A stretch of DNA of 64,000 nt from Lamellibrachia columna (taxonomy: Eukaryota; Annelida; Polychaeta; Sabellida; Siboglinidae), in assembly GCA_963662155.1 (NCBI GenBank), contig OY759261.1:65779417-65843416 (forward strand), given 5' to 3'. The notes under the pieces were generated by a model. The model was not told where the DNA came from. It saw nothing but the letters and a program-made list of their open reading frames with translations, and made no database searches. Each line of letters starts with the position of its first letter. Position 1 is the stretch's first letter. The translations under genes were made by a program, and so were the position numbers. This document shows positions 1 to 35,589 of the stretch, in pieces.

Positions 1-300
1 TGAACACTGTGTACTATATAATTATTATCGTGTCACGTGTGTCGGCCATATTGCTGTAATTGACATAGCTATGGTAGTAGTTTCAGTGTAGCACATTTCT
101 TTATTAGGAATGAATGTATGTCAATGTTAACAGATTGCTGTACCTATGTACCTATTATCACTGATTTGGTATTCAGGATCCTTATTAGAACATCCATATT
201 AATCAATTAATGTGTATTAAAAGATCAGCAATTATGCAAATACGTATACACTTGATATGTTTAGTTAACAATAGGAGATGTTTGCTAATAATTTGTCTTG
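1..300. other. Gene-free AT-rich stretch
   Basis: No exon, RNA gene or transposon motif is recognisable. It leads directly into the 20-bp minisatellite. Confidence 0.5.
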
Positions 301-500
301 TACCCATGCAGGGCGTCTTGTACCCATGCAGGGCGTCTTGTACCCATGCAGGGCGTCTTTTACCCATGCAGGGCGTCTTGTACCCATGCAGGGCGTCTTG
401 TACCCATGCAGGGCGTCTTGTACCCATGCAGGGCGTCTTGTACCCATGCAGGGCGTATTGTACCCATGCAGGGCGTCTTGTACCCATGCAGGGTGTCTTG
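301..500. repeat. 20-bp minisatellite, 10 copies
   Basis: Ten head-to-tail copies of TACCCATGCAGGGCGTCTTG are seen with only three single-base variants, so the array is young. The unit is not a multiple of three, yet several reading frames stay open across it; these are products of the repeat and not genes. Confidence 0.95.
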
Positions 501-2140
501 CCGTTCTTGACCACTCTCAATAAATTACCTTACAACTACGGTGTAGTGTATTTATGCTTTCCATCATCAAACATCACTCGGGGGTTACTACAAATACTAA
601 TTGTTATTTTAATTATTATCTTTTATATTATATGGGAACATAGGCATCTTACTCAAACGTCAAAATTGGTGTAGGTAATCGAGTAGCGATTTGGTGTATC
701 TGAGGAACAATTATTAGGCGGCGTCACAGTGCTGGATATAGGGCAGGAGCCTAAACAATTTTATTGGGTCGTCTACACAATTTATTTTGGATTATGACCC
801 ACTCTTGGCTTTAGGGAAAACATTACAAGAGTTACTTGTTGTGTTACTACGTAGTAGATGTTCCCGTGAATTGACATGTGACTAAACCTGGTGATTTACG
901 TGCTTGAAGGTAACCAACATATATTTTGCACCGACTGGCTTAACAGAATTTCGGTTATTTGCTGATCTCCGCAACAGTACTTTATTTTTAACAAATACTC
1001 CGTTTGATTCTCCCGAGGTCGCTAGGTGGCAGCATTTCAGTTGAACTCTCAAACTCACCACCAGTGACGCCACTCACCATTTCACCACTGCCACAACTTA
1101 CATATGATGTGCAGAGACCGCACATCTTTATTTCATTTGACAAACTGTTATTTTTCTCACGAAATCTCTCAGTTTCAGTTGCGTACACATGTGGATAGTG
1201 ATTGCATTGCAAATGTGTTTAGAAACACAATAACGTTCGTTTTGAAACTATGTTACTTATACTCAAGTGTAAGCGTAAAAACCAATGACGTTGGCAACCT
1301 TTCTTTTACACTTCGCATCTGTTTTGTATTTCTAATCAAGTTGTTGTGGTGGTGATCGCTGAGTGGCGCCACCGTTGAGGTGTGTTGCACGCGATGCTAC
1401 GGAGCACTGTAACGTTTTTGATATTTTGTTTAACAAGTTGTGTCGTTACTGTCATTGTTAGTCGTCGCCGGATGTTTGGTGCTACTGTAGTATGTAGGGA
1501 GGAGTGATATCTATTGTGATATGATGACCGGTCAATTACTGCACATGGGGCCTCCACTAACTCCTGCCACATTGCTTCACTACCTGTAGCAATAAACAAA
1601 ACACGTGGAAACGGTGTAACAGATGGACAATTTGACTGACTTCACAACATTCTACAATTAGTGGATGCAAGTGCACACAGAAGTCAGTTTTGTTAATTAG
1701 AAATGAAACACATAGACGCATACAGGATTTGAATCTTTATTTCAAGAAAAGACAAACATAAATGAAGTAGTGATGTAAATCACTACGTTACATAAAATAA
1801 TATTGTCCAAGAAGGGCAAGAAGAAAAGTGTAATGCTATATTACTTGCCCACACATATACATATACACATAATCTGAATAAATATAGTATGCACGCAGGT
1901 TACATATTGTTTTCAAAACAGTACATCAGCATTATTTATATATTTACTTAGCTTTGCTAAGGCAAGCGGGTGTGAATTATTAACTTCATTTAAGTTCCAG
2001 AGTCAAAACAAATAAAACTTAGGATAGACAATTTAACGACGCCAATAAATTTAAATTTAAAATAATATTACCTTAGATGTTTCCAACATAAATAGTTAAG
2101 CATTGAATACATTCATACATTAAATACATTCAATATTGAC
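501..2140. other. Gene-free flank, nothing recognised
   Basis: Only short reading frames without family signatures are present. A TTTATT at 1736-1741 is a minus-strand AATAAA about 1 kb past the stop codon of the Mx-like gene and could be its poly(A) signal, but this is weak. Confidence 0.4.
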
Positions 2141-2144
2141 CTTA

Positions 2145-2570
2145 TGCCTTCAAAGCATGACAACTGCCTACACAACCCTTGTTCGTCCGCTTTTGGAATA
2201 CCCTTCATCCGTATGTGATCCAGAAACACAGGTCGTCATCAACAACAAAGAGATGGTGCAAACGACGGTGCTACTCTTTGGCTACACATCCAGAGAAATT
2301 GGGTGTGTGACAGAAATAATAAGGAATTTACACTGGGAAAAACTAACCACCAGAAGAACAAACCTACGTTAAACCATATTCCACAGAGCCATCAACGGTC
2401 ATTTATCCTCGCCAGTCGGAAGCCTCCTCCAGCAAGTGCAGCGTCAATCACGGCATCTCCATAGCAAAGCCATCAATACCATCTACACCAGCAATAACTG
2501 TTATAAATTACCTTATCTTCCCAAGACAACAAAAAATATTGGAACTCACCACCAGACACAATATCACGTA
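2145..2570 (+). pseudogene. LINE reverse transcriptase C-terminal fragment
   Basis: The plus-strand translation shows a decayed version of the segment that follows the RT fingers/palm in CR1/L2/Jockey-type LINEs. AYTTLVRPLLEYPSSVCDP resembles the usual LVRPxLEYASxVWDP. It is followed by a line like RNLxWExLxxRR, then by LPKTT in another frame. The fragment is 5'-truncated and has at least one stop and one frameshift, so it is dead. It lies just downstream of the Mx-like gene and antisense to it, so it may lie within that gene's 3' UTR. Clade assignment is from motif memory only. Confidence 0.7.
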
Positions 2571-2785
2571 TATTTACGCGAGCTCCAACCCACTCAGTTC
2601 CAAGCAAACACGACTAAGCGGCAATCACTCCATGCGCACACAACCCTGCCCGTTTGGCCAGTATTCACCACAAGACAAGACGTCAGCATAATATTACAAG
2701 TTCAAAATGGCGCAGTCTCAATTGAAAGGACAACTGCAAAATACACCAAAACGTTATTCTTGTGCGCTGTTAGAAACATCACTGC

Positions 2786-25801
<23,016 letters not shown>

Positions 25802-25915
25802 AACGGTTAACTAATGAATCACAAACCAACAGCTGACACTACTGCAATTAAATGGTACGTCTGCCTTAACGGAACTTCTGCCAAGAATGCGATGTGAATA
25901 TCCGTCCCATATCTC

Positions 25916-25956
25916 TATTTAAACCTGCATTTGGGGAAATACGGTAAACCGAAACG
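25916..25956 (-). promoter_or_regulatory. Candidate gene A promoter: IRF-element-like site and TATA-like box
   Basis: AAACCGAAAC at 25946-25955 matches the core of an IRF/ISRE element (GAAANNGAAAC) except at its first base. TTTAAATA (minus strand, 25923-25916) lies 23 bp further on toward the gene, about 115 bp before the ATG. The spacing is sensible for a core promoter, but both motifs are short and could occur by chance. Interferon-response-type control of Mx is known in vertebrates; here it is inference. Confidence 0.3.
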
Positions 25957-26079
25957 AGCCGTCTTATTGGCTGGCATTGCTCACACGCCATAGTTTTGTA
26001 GGTGGGCGTTTGACGCTGTGGTTGCGGAATTCCGGGAAATTGACCGCCTTTGTTTGCGTCAAGATTTCGCAACTGTGTT

Positions 26080-26190
26080 TTTGATACGGTGGTTATAACT
26101 ATACCTATAGCCATCGGTGGTTATGACTCTATAACCCAGGGTGGTTACGCATATATAACGCGCTGTGGTTATAATTATGGATCCACCATG
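26080..26190. repeat. Imperfect GTGGTTATAACTAT repeat
   Basis: Four or five degenerate copies of GGTGGTTAT(A/G)ACT-type units lie upstream of gene A. A related GCGGTGGTTATAACTACTA is at 30221 and GCTGTGGTTATACCTACTA at about 55048, so this is probably a small dispersed repeat. Confidence 0.55.
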
Positions 26191-26469
26191 GGAAAACCAT
26201 TGTGCCAATATTTGAAGGCCTAATTAGTAGATGTATTTGATATTCGAATTGGGGTGGACGCGTTGGTGCAACACAGCTGCGTAGGTTCTACGTGGCATGT
26301 TGCTGGGAAATTGTCATATGCGTAGGGTGGTCAGATGACACATATAGGCATGAGTAGTGCGTATTCAGTCATTCGAATGAGCAGTTTTTGTGACACTCCC
26401 GCCGTGTTATTTATGTGGTCGTAAAGTTGGCACGACACATCATGACACATCACGACCATCACGAGGGTT

Positions 26470-26600
26470 CGCGTCAATTTTTGGTCGGCTGCGCAAGAGT
26501 TTGTGGAAGACTCACAATATGACAATCAGGGCGAAATACCAGATGTACGTAGCAATAGCGCTCTCCAAGCTGCTTCACGGAGCCGAAGCGTGGACACTAT
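26470..26600 (+). pseudogene. LINE reverse transcriptase fragment
   Basis: The frame encodes IFGRLRKSLWKTHNMTIRAK, then YQMYVAIALSKLLHGAEAWT. This matches the LKxxxYxAxVLSxLLYGAEAWT segment of RTE-like and related LINE RTs. Only about 45 residues remain. Confidence 0.7.
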
Positions 26601-26917
26601 AACGTGTTGAAAAGTTGCATGCGTAATGCCAGGCGTAGGCCTACATTGATAAACCTTTGTAGCGAGTCGCATATTTATTCGACTTTAAACGCATCAGACA
26701 TGTGACGTAAGGTGGTCTGCAGCTCAACAAAATGTGGCAACGCGCCAATCGCAGCACTGTTTTTTTGTCGATAGTTGCGGAAAACGCCACTTGGCTTGTT
26801 TCGGGTACACAAAAACATATCTACAATGCTAGGGCGCATGCGCGGATGCAATTCCGGAAAATAGCGCAACGGTCGCGGCGGTGCGCACACGACTGGCGAC
26901 AAGCTATGAAGTTCAAT

Positions 26918-27215
26918 GTGCGCTGGCCAGTCACATACAGTCGTGGAATGTACGCTGGCCAGTCATATAGAGTCGTGGAATGTACGCTGACCAGTCACAT
27001 ACAGTCGTGGAATGTATGCTGGCCAGTCACATAGAGTCGTGGAATATACGCTGACCAGTCACATAGAGTCGTGGAACGTGCACTGACCAGTCACATAGAG
27101 TCGTGGAATGCGCACTGACCAGTCACATAGAGTCGTGGAATGTACGCTGACCAGTCACATAGAGTCGTGGAATGTACACTGACCAGTCATATAGAGTCGT
27201 GGAATATACGCTGAC
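26918..27215. repeat. About 32-bp minisatellite, 9 copies
   Basis: Units CCAGTCACATAGAGTCGTGG plus AATGTACGCTGA vary mainly between TGGCC/TGACC and TACAG/TAGAG. Confidence 0.93.
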
Positions 27216-27219
27216 TCAA

Positions 27220-28195
27220 TTACAAAGAAAACGGAACGGAACGTCGTTGCTAGGCGTTTAATTACGCGACTCGTAACAGCAGCTGTGCGACAGGTGTCGT
27301 TCTATTTACAGAAGTGTTAATATTAGCCGGCTGCTAATACTTCAGTCTTTACATAGACACCAATTCCGATGAAATACTGAAAAGAGCACTGACGTTGCTC
27401 CCAAACTCCTGGTTTGGTGGGACCATCATACGCCTCCACACATTGCTATTTTTAAAAATAAATTTTATGACATTCACATTTTTTATTGGTCAGCTACAGT
27501 GGCCTATGACATGTAACAATAACGTGCTCTGCCAAAGACCAAATCTAGGAACCGCCTCACTGTTTATCTGGTCTATAATAAGACGATGTTTGGCATGTAT
27601 GTGACACATTTCCGATCAATGCCGCTAGAAGCGAAACGTTGAATCATCCCGACGCAAGCTCCGGTTGTGCAGCTAATTAAGATACAGCAAGCTTGGCGGG
27701 TTTTCCCCTCCGTTGTTATATAGATACCGCGTGACGTGTTGCCGGGTTTTTCTGTCGTATGGTTTGTATGGTTATGCATGTGATCACCAGTTTGGGTTTT
27801 GGTTTAAGGAATTGGATATATTATTTTATTTTATTCTTAACTCTGAATATATCACTGTTTTATTTGACTGACAATACTTCTGGCTTTGTATTACACATTA
27901 CTTCGACTAATATTAATGTTACTACATCATATTAATGACATGTATGCACAACTGTTTACCACATAAATGTATGTTTACAATTGCAGATCAGTATATATCG
28001 AGCTACGTTCACACCATGGCACATGTGACTGTGCGGATGGAAATGGAAAGTGAATTTAACAAAGCAAAAGTACATAAAATGTAGTGGACTAAAGTTAGCC
28101 ACATTCTGAGTGGTAACGGTTGCACAGCAACTTCGACGCAGAGCAGTAACAAGTGGACGTCACTGAAAAAAAGAATACAGAAAAACAGTTGACAA
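27220..28195. other. Intergenic, nothing recognised
   Basis: No gene or transposon motif beyond short AT-rich runs. It may include non-coding parts of the Harbinger remnant that follows. Confidence 0.45.
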
Positions 28196-28199
28196 CAAC

Positions 28200-28739
28200 A
28201 ATAAATCTTGTGCAGGTCGCCTACGATGTTGGCGATGTTGCTTACTGTAGCAAACGTTTGAGATGTGAGACGCTGCATCTCAGCAGTGGGAAATTTAATG
28301 ACACTGTCGTTCAAGCCACACAGCACATCAGCCACGTCGTGCACAACGCCATGCACTGTAGATTTAGATAAACCAAACAAGTTTGCTATTTCTCGCATGT
28401 TGCTGGTGTTGCTAATATACCATAGAAACACCAACAACTGTTTTGGGGAGGTACAGCAATAGGACCCGCATTCTTGAATCTCTTTGGTAACAAAACTGGC
28501 ACTACCCTATCTGCGACGATGTCAAACGTGGATTTGCTTATCCTGAAGTGATGCTTGAAATCCCAACAATAAAAATTTGCGACAGTTTTCGCCATAAAAT
28601 CAATGATTTTCGGAATAGTTTCCCTCTTTAAAAGTACACTTGCTACGACCTGAATCACATCAACTTCGTCAGACAGATCGTCGTTATCTTCTAATAAAGT
28701 TTCCAAAAAAATATAAACTGCGAAAGCGTGTGCTGCCAT
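28200..28739 (-). pseudogene. PIF/Harbinger transposase N-terminal fragment, frameshifted
   Basis: Two overlapping minus-strand frames give a HARBI1-like N-terminus. From 28739 the first reads HHFRISKSTFDIVADRVVPV. Continuing in another frame from about 28437 is LVFLWYISNTSNMREIANLF, GLSKSTVHGVVHDVADVL (helix-turn-helix) and ATVSNIANIVG. Intact Harbinger proteins continue into a DDE nuclease (GAIDGxHIP...). Here the sequence goes off at GDLHK, so the nuclease is missing. One frameshift and this truncation make it non-functional. Confidence 0.75.
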
Positions 28740-28896
28740 ACTCGATTAGCGAGAACTACTGATCTCGCCGTTCGAAATACACAGGTCGGAAATGTTAAGT
28801 GCGCATGCTCACAACTAACTCGAAGAACTCGCGACTCGAGTCGAGCTGTCGAACGCGCCCCATATTAAAACGTCTCGTGGATGGCTGACAACATAT

Positions 28897-29530
28897 GTGT
28901 GTGTGTCAGTGACTGAAGGATCCCTTGTGTCAGTGACTGTTGGATCCCTTGTGTCAGTGACTGTAGGAGACCTTGTGTCAGTGACTGTTTGATCCCTTGT
29001 GTCAGTGACTGTAGGATCCCTTGTGTCAGTGACTGTAGGATCTACTGTGTCAGTGACTGTAGGATCCCTTGTGTCAGTGACTGTAGGATCCCTTGTGTCA
29101 GTGACTGTTGGATCCCTAATGTCAGTGACTGTAGGATCCCTTGTGTCGGTGACTGTTTGATCCCTTGTGTCAGTGACTGTAGGATCCCTGGTGTCGGTGA
29201 CTGTAGGATCCATTGTGTCGGTGATTGTAGGATCCATTGTGTCAGTGACTGTAGGATCCCTTGTGTCAGTGACTGTAGGATCCCTTGTGTCGGTGATTGT
29301 AGGATCCCTTGTGTCAGTGACTGTAGGATCCCTTGTGTCAGTGACTGTAGGATCCCTTGTGTCAGTGACTGTAGGATCCCTTGTATCAGTTACTTTAGGA
29401 TTTCTTGTGTCAGTGACTGTAGGGCTCCTAGTGTCAGTGACTGTAGGGTCCCTTGTGTCGGTGACAGTAGGATCCCTTGTGTCAGTGACTGTAGGGTCCC
29501 TTGTGTCGGTGACAGTAGGATCCCTTGCGC
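28897..29530. repeat. 24-bp minisatellite, about 26 copies
   Basis: Units GTGTCAGTGACTGTAGGATC + CCTT occur with scattered variants. Because 24 is a multiple of three and the unit lacks stops, the minus strand has a 257-codon frame of DPTVTDTR repeats and the plus strand has two more open frames. No signal, flanking exon or family supports a real gene. Confidence 0.95.
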
Positions 29531-29589
29531 ATGAAGACATGATACACACATTTGATGGGAGCATCTTGTATGTTGATTTTGGAGACAAA

Positions 29590-29940
29590 TAAAAATTAAT
29601 AATTCATATTGACATAGTTGATTTTCAGAAATAAAAAATAAAAATTAGCGAATTGCATTGAAAAACGTTAACATTATTACCAGTGGGAAAATAAATAGTG
29701 GTTCAGTGGCTATTTTTTTAAAGGTAAAAGGTTAGTAGTGTCGGTTACGCTTCGATAATCGGTTTTCATTATTTATGATTGGGGCAATCTCAGTAGTTTT
29801 CTAAATTCTAGTTATTTCTAGTACTCGACAGCGTTCTATTAACTGACTAGTCTATATATGTTGTGGTTACTACAATTTGATGATGTTACAAGGCCTCATT
29901 CAACTTGTCAGTCCTTTTTAGAACATTATCGCCCATAACT
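29590..29940. other. Intergenic, nothing recognised
   Basis: AT-rich, no features seen. Confidence 0.5.
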
Positions 29941-29954
29941 TTATTTGTTGGCGT

Positions 29955-30040
29955 ACCCATGCCTGGTCCGGGTCTTTAACCAAGAACTATGGCATGTAAA
30001 ACGAATGTGATAACCACCGCACTACCGCGCCTCAGTAGAA
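29955..30040 (-). repeat. tRNA-derived SINE-like head
   Basis: The minus strand reads GGCGCGGTAGTGCGGTGGTT (A-box-like TAGTGCGGTGG) and, about 40 nt on, TTGGTTAAAGACCC (B-box-like, 9 of 11 to GGTTCGANNCC). A related piece at 54782-54840 lacks the B-box end. It does not fold as a normal tRNA by eye. Confidence 0.4.
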
Positions 30041-30516
30041 CGAATCGAGTGATTTAGTTAGCTACTTGTTCAGCCTGAGCCTAACAATTTACGTGATCTG
30101 TGTGTGGGCAGCCTTTGTTACTCCGGTCTACCGTAGATGCACAGCCAGCAATGCTGCAATTCGTTAGACGATGAATCATCGCGAATAAACTGCGTCGGCG
30201 GCAGCACCGCAGGTTTCCCCGCGGTGGTTATAACTACTAACATAAATACCCGGGATATCCTGGAAGTACGGAGGTGACTGTCGTGGTGACAACATTTGCA
30301 ACATAAATATCCATCTAAGCCTTGGTACTTGGTGCTGCCAGTTAATATCTTGTTGGCTTCTTGGAATCCAACTCTCGAAATGGTGACGTAATACTGGCAG
30401 TCACAGTAGCGTCTAGCGACGGTTTACGTAACTTCGAACAATCGTAGAAAAACGCACGACGTTGCGAACAATTGTACGTACTCGTTCGCAAGATGCTGCG
30501 TCAATTGTACGTACAC

Positions 30517-30589
<73 letters not shown>

Positions 30590-31006
30590 AATTAATTAAT
30601 TAATTGTTCAATGAAGGCACAACACATGCGGACAATTTCCTTCAACTCGTATTGCCTGTGTGACTGTGTCTTTCCGAGCTGTTGGTCTTTTCTACCTGGT
30701 GTCTATGCCAGGGGAAGTAAACTATCCCACACATGGGGTAAATATATTACCTGCTGTGGACTCCATCTCTCAATAACGTCACGACAGAAGGGTCAATAAC
30801 ATGGGACAGTTATTTCTGTAAAATACCTCGCATGAGGACAAGACGATTCAACTTCATTTGATCACTGCTCATCTATTCGTTGATACATATCTGGTTTACA
30901 TACTTGTCAACGCTCGGGCATAAGCCGTGAGATTCACGGTTTCGCCTTTAGTGTCACCGTCCCTCGGCAAATGTCTGACACTTCACGCATATTTTCATTG
31001 CCTTTA
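29985..31006. repeat. Homologue of gene B far-5' flank (54782-55914)
   Basis: Sequence from CTATGGCA to CTTTAGAAATGAATATTATG matches 54782-55920 in the same order, with roughly 10-15 percent differences by eye. It is the left part of the duplicated block and is present once in the array. Confidence 0.8.
30508..30592. repeat. (GCAC)n(CA)n microsatellite
   Basis: An ACGC/ACAC run; a homologous tract lies at 55480-55548 in the gene B flank. Confidence 0.95.
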
Positions 31007-32844
31007 GAAATGAATATTATGAAAAAAATAATTTTTTTGTGTGAAAATTAAACGCAGAATCTATTTGTGTGTGTCGCATGCGAAGATATTCGTCGTTGCG
31101 TGTAACTGACACGTAGCGCCTTTGTCTGTTTTACAAGAAACCCGGGGCCTGCGCATTGCCTTTTGTTATAATAATAATTCTCCACATCTTTTTACACGTA
31201 CAGCTGTACTCTGCTATTCTTAATTCAACAGCCGCTCGGGTTTCCTACAATGGTCACAGTAAATGCCAGGGCACTGATTGTATCTCGATAGGATGGATGC
31301 GTCGTGGCGAATTAATGTAGAACAGACGCTTGTTAGTCTGGCTCACAGAAGACTAGGCACTGCACACGCCAGTATATGAATTACTCACATGTCCAGGTCA
31401 ATCTCAATCCGGTCCAGCGGGACACTTGCATGAGATAATTAACTGGAGTGAGATAATAAGTTATGAGGGGGTATGGCAGGGATCTCAACCTCTCATCTCT
31501 GTTTTGGTGACCAACCTCCCAGCTCCCACCAATGTTTAGATTCCACCTCCAATTTCCCACCAACCCCACACCACATAAATCTATTGTTGAGACCAACATT
31601 CCACCTTCCACCCATTTGTAGGAATAACTTCATGCAACACCCACTTAACCATATCTACCCCGGCTGGGGCCACTGGGATATTTTGGTAACCTGAGCTTCA
31701 TCGCGATCATTCAAAGTGTCGTGACTTGCAGCATTGTTAGTGCAACTACGGTCTGAAATGTGTCACGCGCTAACATCGTTTGTTATGCCAAATAAACAGT
31801 GGGGCGATTCTAAGAGGTGGTCTTTGGCTGAACATGTTTGTCATAGCCAAACATAAGCGCAGCATGAAAAGTGTCATTGTTGTTGCCAGTAAATCTGTCA
31901 TTACGTACACATGTGTACGGTATCGTAATATTTCATACATCAACAGGGTGCTGTCCATGAAATACACGTATGTCCACCACTGTCTCACTTCACCCAATTT
32001 TCATAGGTTTTACCCCCGTGAACCAGTTGGGGTGTTTTATTACCACCCCGATGTATCCACCCGCACTAACAGGAAGTTGAACTTTTCCCCAGTGTCTGCT
32101 GTGAACGATGATGCTAGAGTTTTCGTCGAACACATCCGGTACTTTGCAGTGCGTTTATAGTGGTGTATAGTGGTGTATAATGGCATATAGTGGTGCATAG
32201 TGGTGTATTGTGGTGTATGGTGGTGTATGGTGGTGCATAGAGGTGTATAGTAACAAAATACATTTAAACTCGCCGTGTATCGCAACAAGCATCGGTATAT
32301 CGATCGGTACAAGTTTATCCACAGTACTATTTCACGTAAACTGGACCGGACGGATAGATACAAGAGTTTACTTATCCCAACAATGAAAGTGTGTCAGCAT
32401 TCAGACGATAAACATGGCAAACACACGACAGTGTTGACTCTGTAGAGCTGTGTTATCGTGGTTAGAGCTTTGCCTTTGTATAATAATCTTATTAACTACT
32501 TTTTGTGTATATATCACATTTATCTGCACACATAGACGTTTACATAGACGAACAACTCATATATACATAACCGTCGTGACGGTGTATGTACGTAATCTGA
32601 AATGGATTCAAAGTAAAACGCTGACCTACAAAACGAATAAGATAACCCAGAACAACGCTGCTTAACGAAATGAACACTCACATCCTTATTCCGTAATTTG
32701 ACCGTTTCCACAATGGTGTTTTTTGGAAATGATATATTGTTGCGAAACCATGGCGTTGACAAAGGCGGCTGACAAAATGGTTTCGTTTCCCCTACTGCGT
32801 ATTTAAATATTGATACGAGATAAACGTAAGGGGAAGGGGGGGGA

Positions 32845-32893
32845 CACTCCGACGCCCACTATGGCCGCTACATCCTTCTCGTTGATCATTTGA
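32845..32893 (+). pseudogene. Mx exon 1 relic in U1
   Basis: 49 bp aligning to the [16 protein letters not shown] part of exon 1 with 7 mismatches. It reads HSDAHYGRYILLVDHL and then joins intron-type sequence (AATTTCTGGTGAAAAAC). The P-loop part of the exon is absent, so it cannot encode a GTPase. Confidence 0.8.
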
Positions 32894-33438
32894 ATTTCTG
32901 GTGAAAAACACGCAGAGTTCATATGCATTCCTTTGCCATTTTCAAGTTTGTAGTGGGCAGACGGGACCTTATACTAATACCAAATACTTCTATTCACAGC
33001 GAGCGCGTTTTCAGCACATCATGAGGCATTGTCGCAGTCTAGTGCGCCACTCCATAACTAATTCAGTGGTTCTCATTTCCAACATCAAGAAAAAATAGCG
33101 GCCCGCAGTTAAACAGACAATGGCAGGTAAAAAGGCAGGTAGACGACGTGGCCATGGGTGAATCGCCCATGCAAACGACAATGTATGTAGTAGACAGCGA
33201 CGCTGACAAGAAAATGCCATGGCGTCACGGACCCGCAAAGGCACTAGCCCCATCGCGGGCCGGGCGTGGCCTAGGACTACACTTTATGGGCCTCGACAGG
33301 ACAAAAATTAAACAGTTACACGGGCCGGGCCGGGCATAGGCGTAGTGTGAATGGGCCTGGGCCTAAACAGTTTAAGTATTCATCCAGTATTCTTGAGAAC
33401 GTAAATTTTAGACGACAATGTTCAAATAAATAAATGTA

Positions 33439-33616
<178 letters not shown>

Positions 33617-33811
33617 AATGCGCACATCTCAACTGCAATGGTTCTTTTTAAAAAGCATTCTAAACATATTCACCGCCGCATCGATTCTTTTAACCTACTT
33701 CGGTGGTATTATGAGTGTCTGACACGGCAGTGCCAGCTACGCACGTATAATCTTGAATATTTATTTGGACTGATCATTTAATGTCTCTTTTATCACACTC
33801 AGAATCTCTAG

Positions 33812-34396
33812 CAGACGTGAAACTGTTTGTGCAACCTTCGTGTAGCTCAAGTCACCAGACGTGAAACTGTTTATGCAACCTTCGTGTAGCTCTAGTCACC
33901 AGACGTGAAACTGTTTGTGCAACCTTCGTGTAGCTCAAGTCACCAGACGTGAAACTGTTTGTACAACCTTCGTGTAGCTCTAGTCACCAGACGTGAAACT
34001 GTTTGTGCAACCTTCGTGTAGCTCTAGTCACCACACGTGAAACTGTTTGTGCAACCTTCGTGTAGCTCTAGTCACCAGACGTGAAACTGTTTGTGCAACC
34101 TTCGTGTAGCTCAAGTCACCAGACGTGAAACTGTTTGTACAACCTTCGTGTAGCTCTAGTCACCAGACGTGAAACTGTTTGTGCAACCTTCGTGTAGCTC
34201 TAGTCACCAGACGTGAAACTGTTTGTGCAACCTTCGTGTAGCTCAAGTCACCACACGTGAAACTGTTTGTGCAACCTTCGTGTAGCTCAAGTCACCACAC
34301 GTGAAACTGTTTGTGCAACCTTCGTGTAGCTCTAGTCACCAGACGTGAAACTGTTTGTGCAACCTTCGTGTAGCTCTAGTCACCAGACGTGAAACT
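33812..34396. repeat. 44-bp minisatellite of U1, about 13 copies
   Basis: Unit CAGACGTGAAACTGTTTGTG, CAACCTTCGTGTAGCTCTAG, TCAC. The same unit is single in U2 and U5 and about 23-fold in U3. Confidence 0.95.
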
Positions 34397-34436
34397 GTTG
34401 TAGTGACTGTGTTTTTATGTTATGTACAAGAGAGAT

Positions 34437-34600
<164 letters not shown>

Positions 34601-34849
34601 TCATGCTAATAATGTATGATACATTGTGTAATGGCTTATTCGGACTGAGATTATTTTAAAAGTGATTTTGATCCGTTGATCATTGTTCTTTTGTCGTCTG
34701 GAGTATATATTGTTTTATCTTTTCGATCAAACATGTTACTCTTTCTAACTCCAATATCTTCCAATGTTTGTACAATTTCAACTGCTACATTATCTGTACC
34801 AGCAGTCTCCCCGGTTTTAATTTGAACGAATTTTAAATGAAATAATTTC

Positions 34850-35045
34850 AAGTGGAGTGCGGTGGCTCTGTGGTAGTGCGTCCACAGTGCCGTCTATTGC
34901 TTTGTTACATCCAATGGCACTACACATTTAGATCTCTTTTGTTATTTCACTTTATTAATAATAAATTAGGAATTTATATCGCCCAGGGTATCCGGGTACA
35001 AACCTGCTCAAAGGCGCCAGATCCACCTTGTTATGCATCAACTGT
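34850..35045 (+). repeat. tRNA-like SINE candidate, first half-copy (U1)
   Basis: GTGCGGTGGCTCTGTGGTAG resembles a tRNA A-box region, and CCGGGTACAAACCTGC (CCGGGTTCAAACCTGC at 51505) resembles a B box (GGTTCAAACC). The boxes are about 130 nt apart, too far for a plain tRNA, so either an insertion is present or the likeness is partial. Copies also lie at 35450, 39325, 39910, 45885, 46475, 51375 and 60020. Confidence 0.35.
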
Positions 35046-35589
35046 GAATTTCCATCTATAACTGTTCAAAACATTTAAAAAAAACACTTATCAAAAGAAG
35101 ATATTAGGACAATTACTTAGAACCATAATAGGCGTACTGGAAATTAAGATGAAGACTACACACACATTATTATCATGGTTAATTGAATGACAATGCAAAC
35201 TAAAAATGCAGGAATATTAATATGTTTTATCATTGTTTCATGTCCATCGGAATATCATCACATGAGTAGCGATTTATATAAATATACATCGTCTGGAGTA
35301 TATATTGTTTTATCTTTTCGATCAAACATTACTCGTTTTAACTCCAATATCTTCCAATGTTTGTATAATTTCATGTGCTACATTGTACCAGCAGCCTCCC
35401 CGGTTTTAATTTGAACGAATTTTAAATGAAGTAATTTGTGGAGTGGAGAGCGGTGGCTGTGTGGTAGTGCGTCCACAGTGCCATCTGTTGCTTTGTTACT
35501 TCCAATGGCACTACACAATTCCTTCTCTTTAGTTATTTCACTTTGTTATTAATAAATTAGGAATTTATATCGCCCAGTGTATCCGGGTA

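Noticed and set aside
300..500. CRISPR-like direct repeats in the many tandem arrays
   Set aside because: Units are contiguous with no unique spacers, and the genome is clearly eukaryotic.
203..520. Open frames on both strands over 210-520
   Set aside because: They are translations of the 20-bp minisatellite; no conserved protein is recognised.
1336..1599. Minus-strand 87-codon frame as a downstream gene
   Set aside because: No family motif and no supporting splice or start context.
29955..30040. A functional tRNA gene
   Set aside because: A- and B-box-like strings are present but no clean cloverleaf could be drawn; a SINE head is more likely.
31780..32160. Open frame of 126 codons repeated in U1, U3 and U4 (31780, 42313, 48763)
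   Set aside because: No ATG near its start, no recognisable domain, and near-identity of the units means its openness in three copies is not independent evidence of selection.
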